IMG/VR virus record: IMGVR_UViG_3300018018_000035
Location: 1 to 20,859 of that record
Origin: a virus
Length of the DNA stretch: 20,859 nucleotides
Direction: 5' to 3' (one strand)
The position numbers and the translations under genes were made by a program. The notes under the pieces were generated by a model, which worked only from the letters and a program-made list of their open reading frames with translations, was not told the origin of the DNA and did not search any database. Shown piece by piece: positions 19,629 to 20,859 of the stretch. How positions within the stretch are numbered: the first letter of the stretch is position 1; each line of letters begins with the position of its first letter.

Positions 19629-20859
19629 ATGGACGAGTTATTTTATCCTGGCGATATTGAAGATATCGCAGGATCCGGAAAAGGCGCGGAGGGGCTGGGC
19701 GATGTTGTTGGTTTTGCCGACATCATTAAGGCCCAAAATCCGTTGTCTGAACTTCGCAAAGCATTAGAAGCCGGTTATGGTACCGGTCCCGACACGCAGA
19801 CGGGGGGCGGGGCGCTGCGTATCGAGAGTCTTGAACCAAACCTCAAGAACCTTACCTACACCGAGGAATCAACAACCCTCATTAATGATCTACTGAAGGA
19901 CAAGAAGAAAGCTGAATCCACGGTCGAAGAATATTCGACGATCGATGAGATCGGAGAAGCCTTTACATTCGGCGAAGGTGGACTTCCGGCGTCGGAAGAC
20001 GATTACTACAGCCGTCGTTATGAATTGATTAAGTACGTCGGTTCGGTAGGCCAGGTTTCAAATCCGATGCTTGCGGTCCGACCATTGGCGCCGGCGCGTG
20101 AACGTGAAATCAAATCGAAGATGTTGGCCATCAAACGAAAGCTCGATATCCTTTCATATTTCGGGGATAAGACATTGGTATCCACGGAATTCAATGGATT
20201 ACTGGCTGCCGTTATTCAGGCCGGATTGAGCGAATCGACGGGCCACATCATTGATCTGCGTGGTTATCAGCCGCGACTTGAAGATTTCAATCAGGGCATC
20301 CAGGTACTCGAAAACATCACCGGTTATACCGGCAATGTCCGTTGTTATCTTTCGCCATTTGCGAAGAATCAATACAAAGCGACATTGCTGAAGGACAAAC
20401 GCTATGTTGTCGGTGGTGGCGTGAAAAGTACCAGAGATGCAGAGATTGAAGGACTGAAAGCAAATCTTATTATCCATGACGACGGTGAAGCTCCGATTCG
20501 GAAAGATATTTTCCTGAATCCTCGGAAATATCCGCGACGGAATCGTGATAACAATGCTTTCATGGCCATCGGTTCGACACCGCCTGCAGTCCCGACAATT
20601 ACAGCAAGCAACGGAGGAGTACATACGGAACCTGTTGCCGATACCGCTACAAGGTTGGAAACTGGGGTATACGATTGGGCCATTGTGGCTGTAAATAAGT
20701 ACGGTCATAAGTCGACACCATCAGAAGATGCTCATATCCAGAATATCACGATTGCCGAGAATGAAAAAATGATGTTTACGGTTGTCGATGGTGGGTCCGG
20801 ATCGGGATTGACGGCTACGGCTTTTGAAGTATATCGACGGTCACATGCGGATAGCGGCA
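19629..20859 (+). CDS. Major capsid protein, N-terminal 410 residues, cut by the window edge
   Basis: The frame is open from ATG 19629 (AGGGGAG lies upstream) to the last base, so the C-terminus is missing. The first 64 residues form a candidate removable N-terminal region ending in 'EAGYGTGPDTQTGGGALR' (47-64), followed by 'IESLEPNLKNLTYTEE'. Residues about 65-316 look like the HK97-type capsid core of large myoviruses: a long charged strand and helix, 'FNGLLAAVIQAG' near 195, and 'GYTGNVRCYLSPFAKNQYKA'. From residue 317 a Pro-rich break (TPPAVPTITASNGG) leads into a beta-rich, fibronectin-III-like insert (YDWAIVAVNKYGHKSTPSED). Its place directly after the protease and scaffold is the standard order. 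GC content is higher here than in the polyvalent genes, as is common for capsid genes. Confidence 0.85.
   Translation, partial: MDELFYPGDIEDIAGSGKGAEGLGDVVGFADIIKAQNPLSELRKALEAGYGTGPDTQTGGGALRIESLEPNLKNLTYTEESTTLINDLLKDKKKAESTVEEYSTIDEIGEAFTFGEGGLPASEDDYYSRRYELIKYVGSVGQVSNPMLAVRPLAPAREREIKSKMLAIKRKLDILSYFGDKTLVSTEFNGLLAAVIQAGLSESTGHIIDLRGYQPRLEDFNQGIQVLENITGYTGNVRCYLSPFAKNQYKATLLKDKRYVVGGGVKSTRDAEIEGLKANLIIHDDGEAPIRKDIFLNPRKYPRRNRDNNAFMAIGSTPPAVPTITASNGGVHTEPVADTATRLETGVYDWAIVAVNKYGHKSTPSEDAHIQNITIAENEKMMFTVVDGGSGSGLTATAFEVYRRSHADSG

Noticed and set aside
20199-20708. Leftward 169-codon open frame near the right edge
   Set aside because: It is antisense to the capsid gene, and its Cys/Arg-rich composition is typical of a shadow frame.

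Overview
The window is a stretch of a tailed-phage (Caudoviricetes) genome or prophage. It carries part of the head-assembly module in one mostly rightward, tightly packed array. Many genes overlap by 1-8 bases and most have purine-rich Shine-Dalgarno sites, so the host is a bacterium. The host itself cannot be named from the sequence. Recognisable anchors are a portal protein (3017-4771), an SPP1 gp7/Mu F-type head morphogenesis protein (6955-8073), an HK97-type prohead protease fused in frame to a scaffold-like region (18049-19542), and the start of a major capsid protein that runs off the right edge (19629-20859). No terminase, tail or lysis gene is recognised, and there is no tRNA or CRISPR.

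Layout. 1-664: an ambiguous edge ORF and a small coiled-coil protein. 730-3001: a coiled-coil protein, an orphan beta-class DNA methyltransferase (1157-1969) and two unrecognised proteins. 3017-4771: portal. 4804-6958: six small genes (one 58-aa gene, two Cys/His-containing proteins, one membrane-anchored protein, one HNH nuclease, one unknown). 6955-8073: MuF-like protein, followed by a 85-aa membrane protein and a 57-aa protein. 8500-17505: giant 'polyvalent'-type proteins. 17587-17650: a strong terminator with an overlapping alternative hairpin. 17660-17965: an HTH regulator candidate. 18049-20859: protease/scaffold and capsid.

The most striking feature is the polyvalent locus. The 1346-aa ORF (8500-12540) carries a ddrB-like ParB domain and ends inside an inorganic-pyrophosphatase-like domain. 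The next rightward ORF (13153-15981, 942 aa) starts with the missing second half of that domain, including the D-G-D-A-I-D-V metal-binding signature, and later carries an LPD1-like domain with an HEIFHNFDH zincin motif. Between the halves sits a leftward HNH homing-endonuclease gene (12554-13078). Both halves are in the same reading frame. The simplest reading is that one ~2290-codon gene was broken by an antisense homing endonuclease at its pyrophosphatase active-site codons. A third protein (16027-17505) adds ChaB-like and DUF6582-like segments.

The second notable feature is an 18-residue segment shared (16/18 identical) between the protease-scaffold protein and the N-terminus of the capsid protein. 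In the protease ORF it lies between the protease domain and an internal in-frame start with a good Shine-Dalgarno. This suggests a common maturation cleavage or recognition site and a nested scaffold gene.
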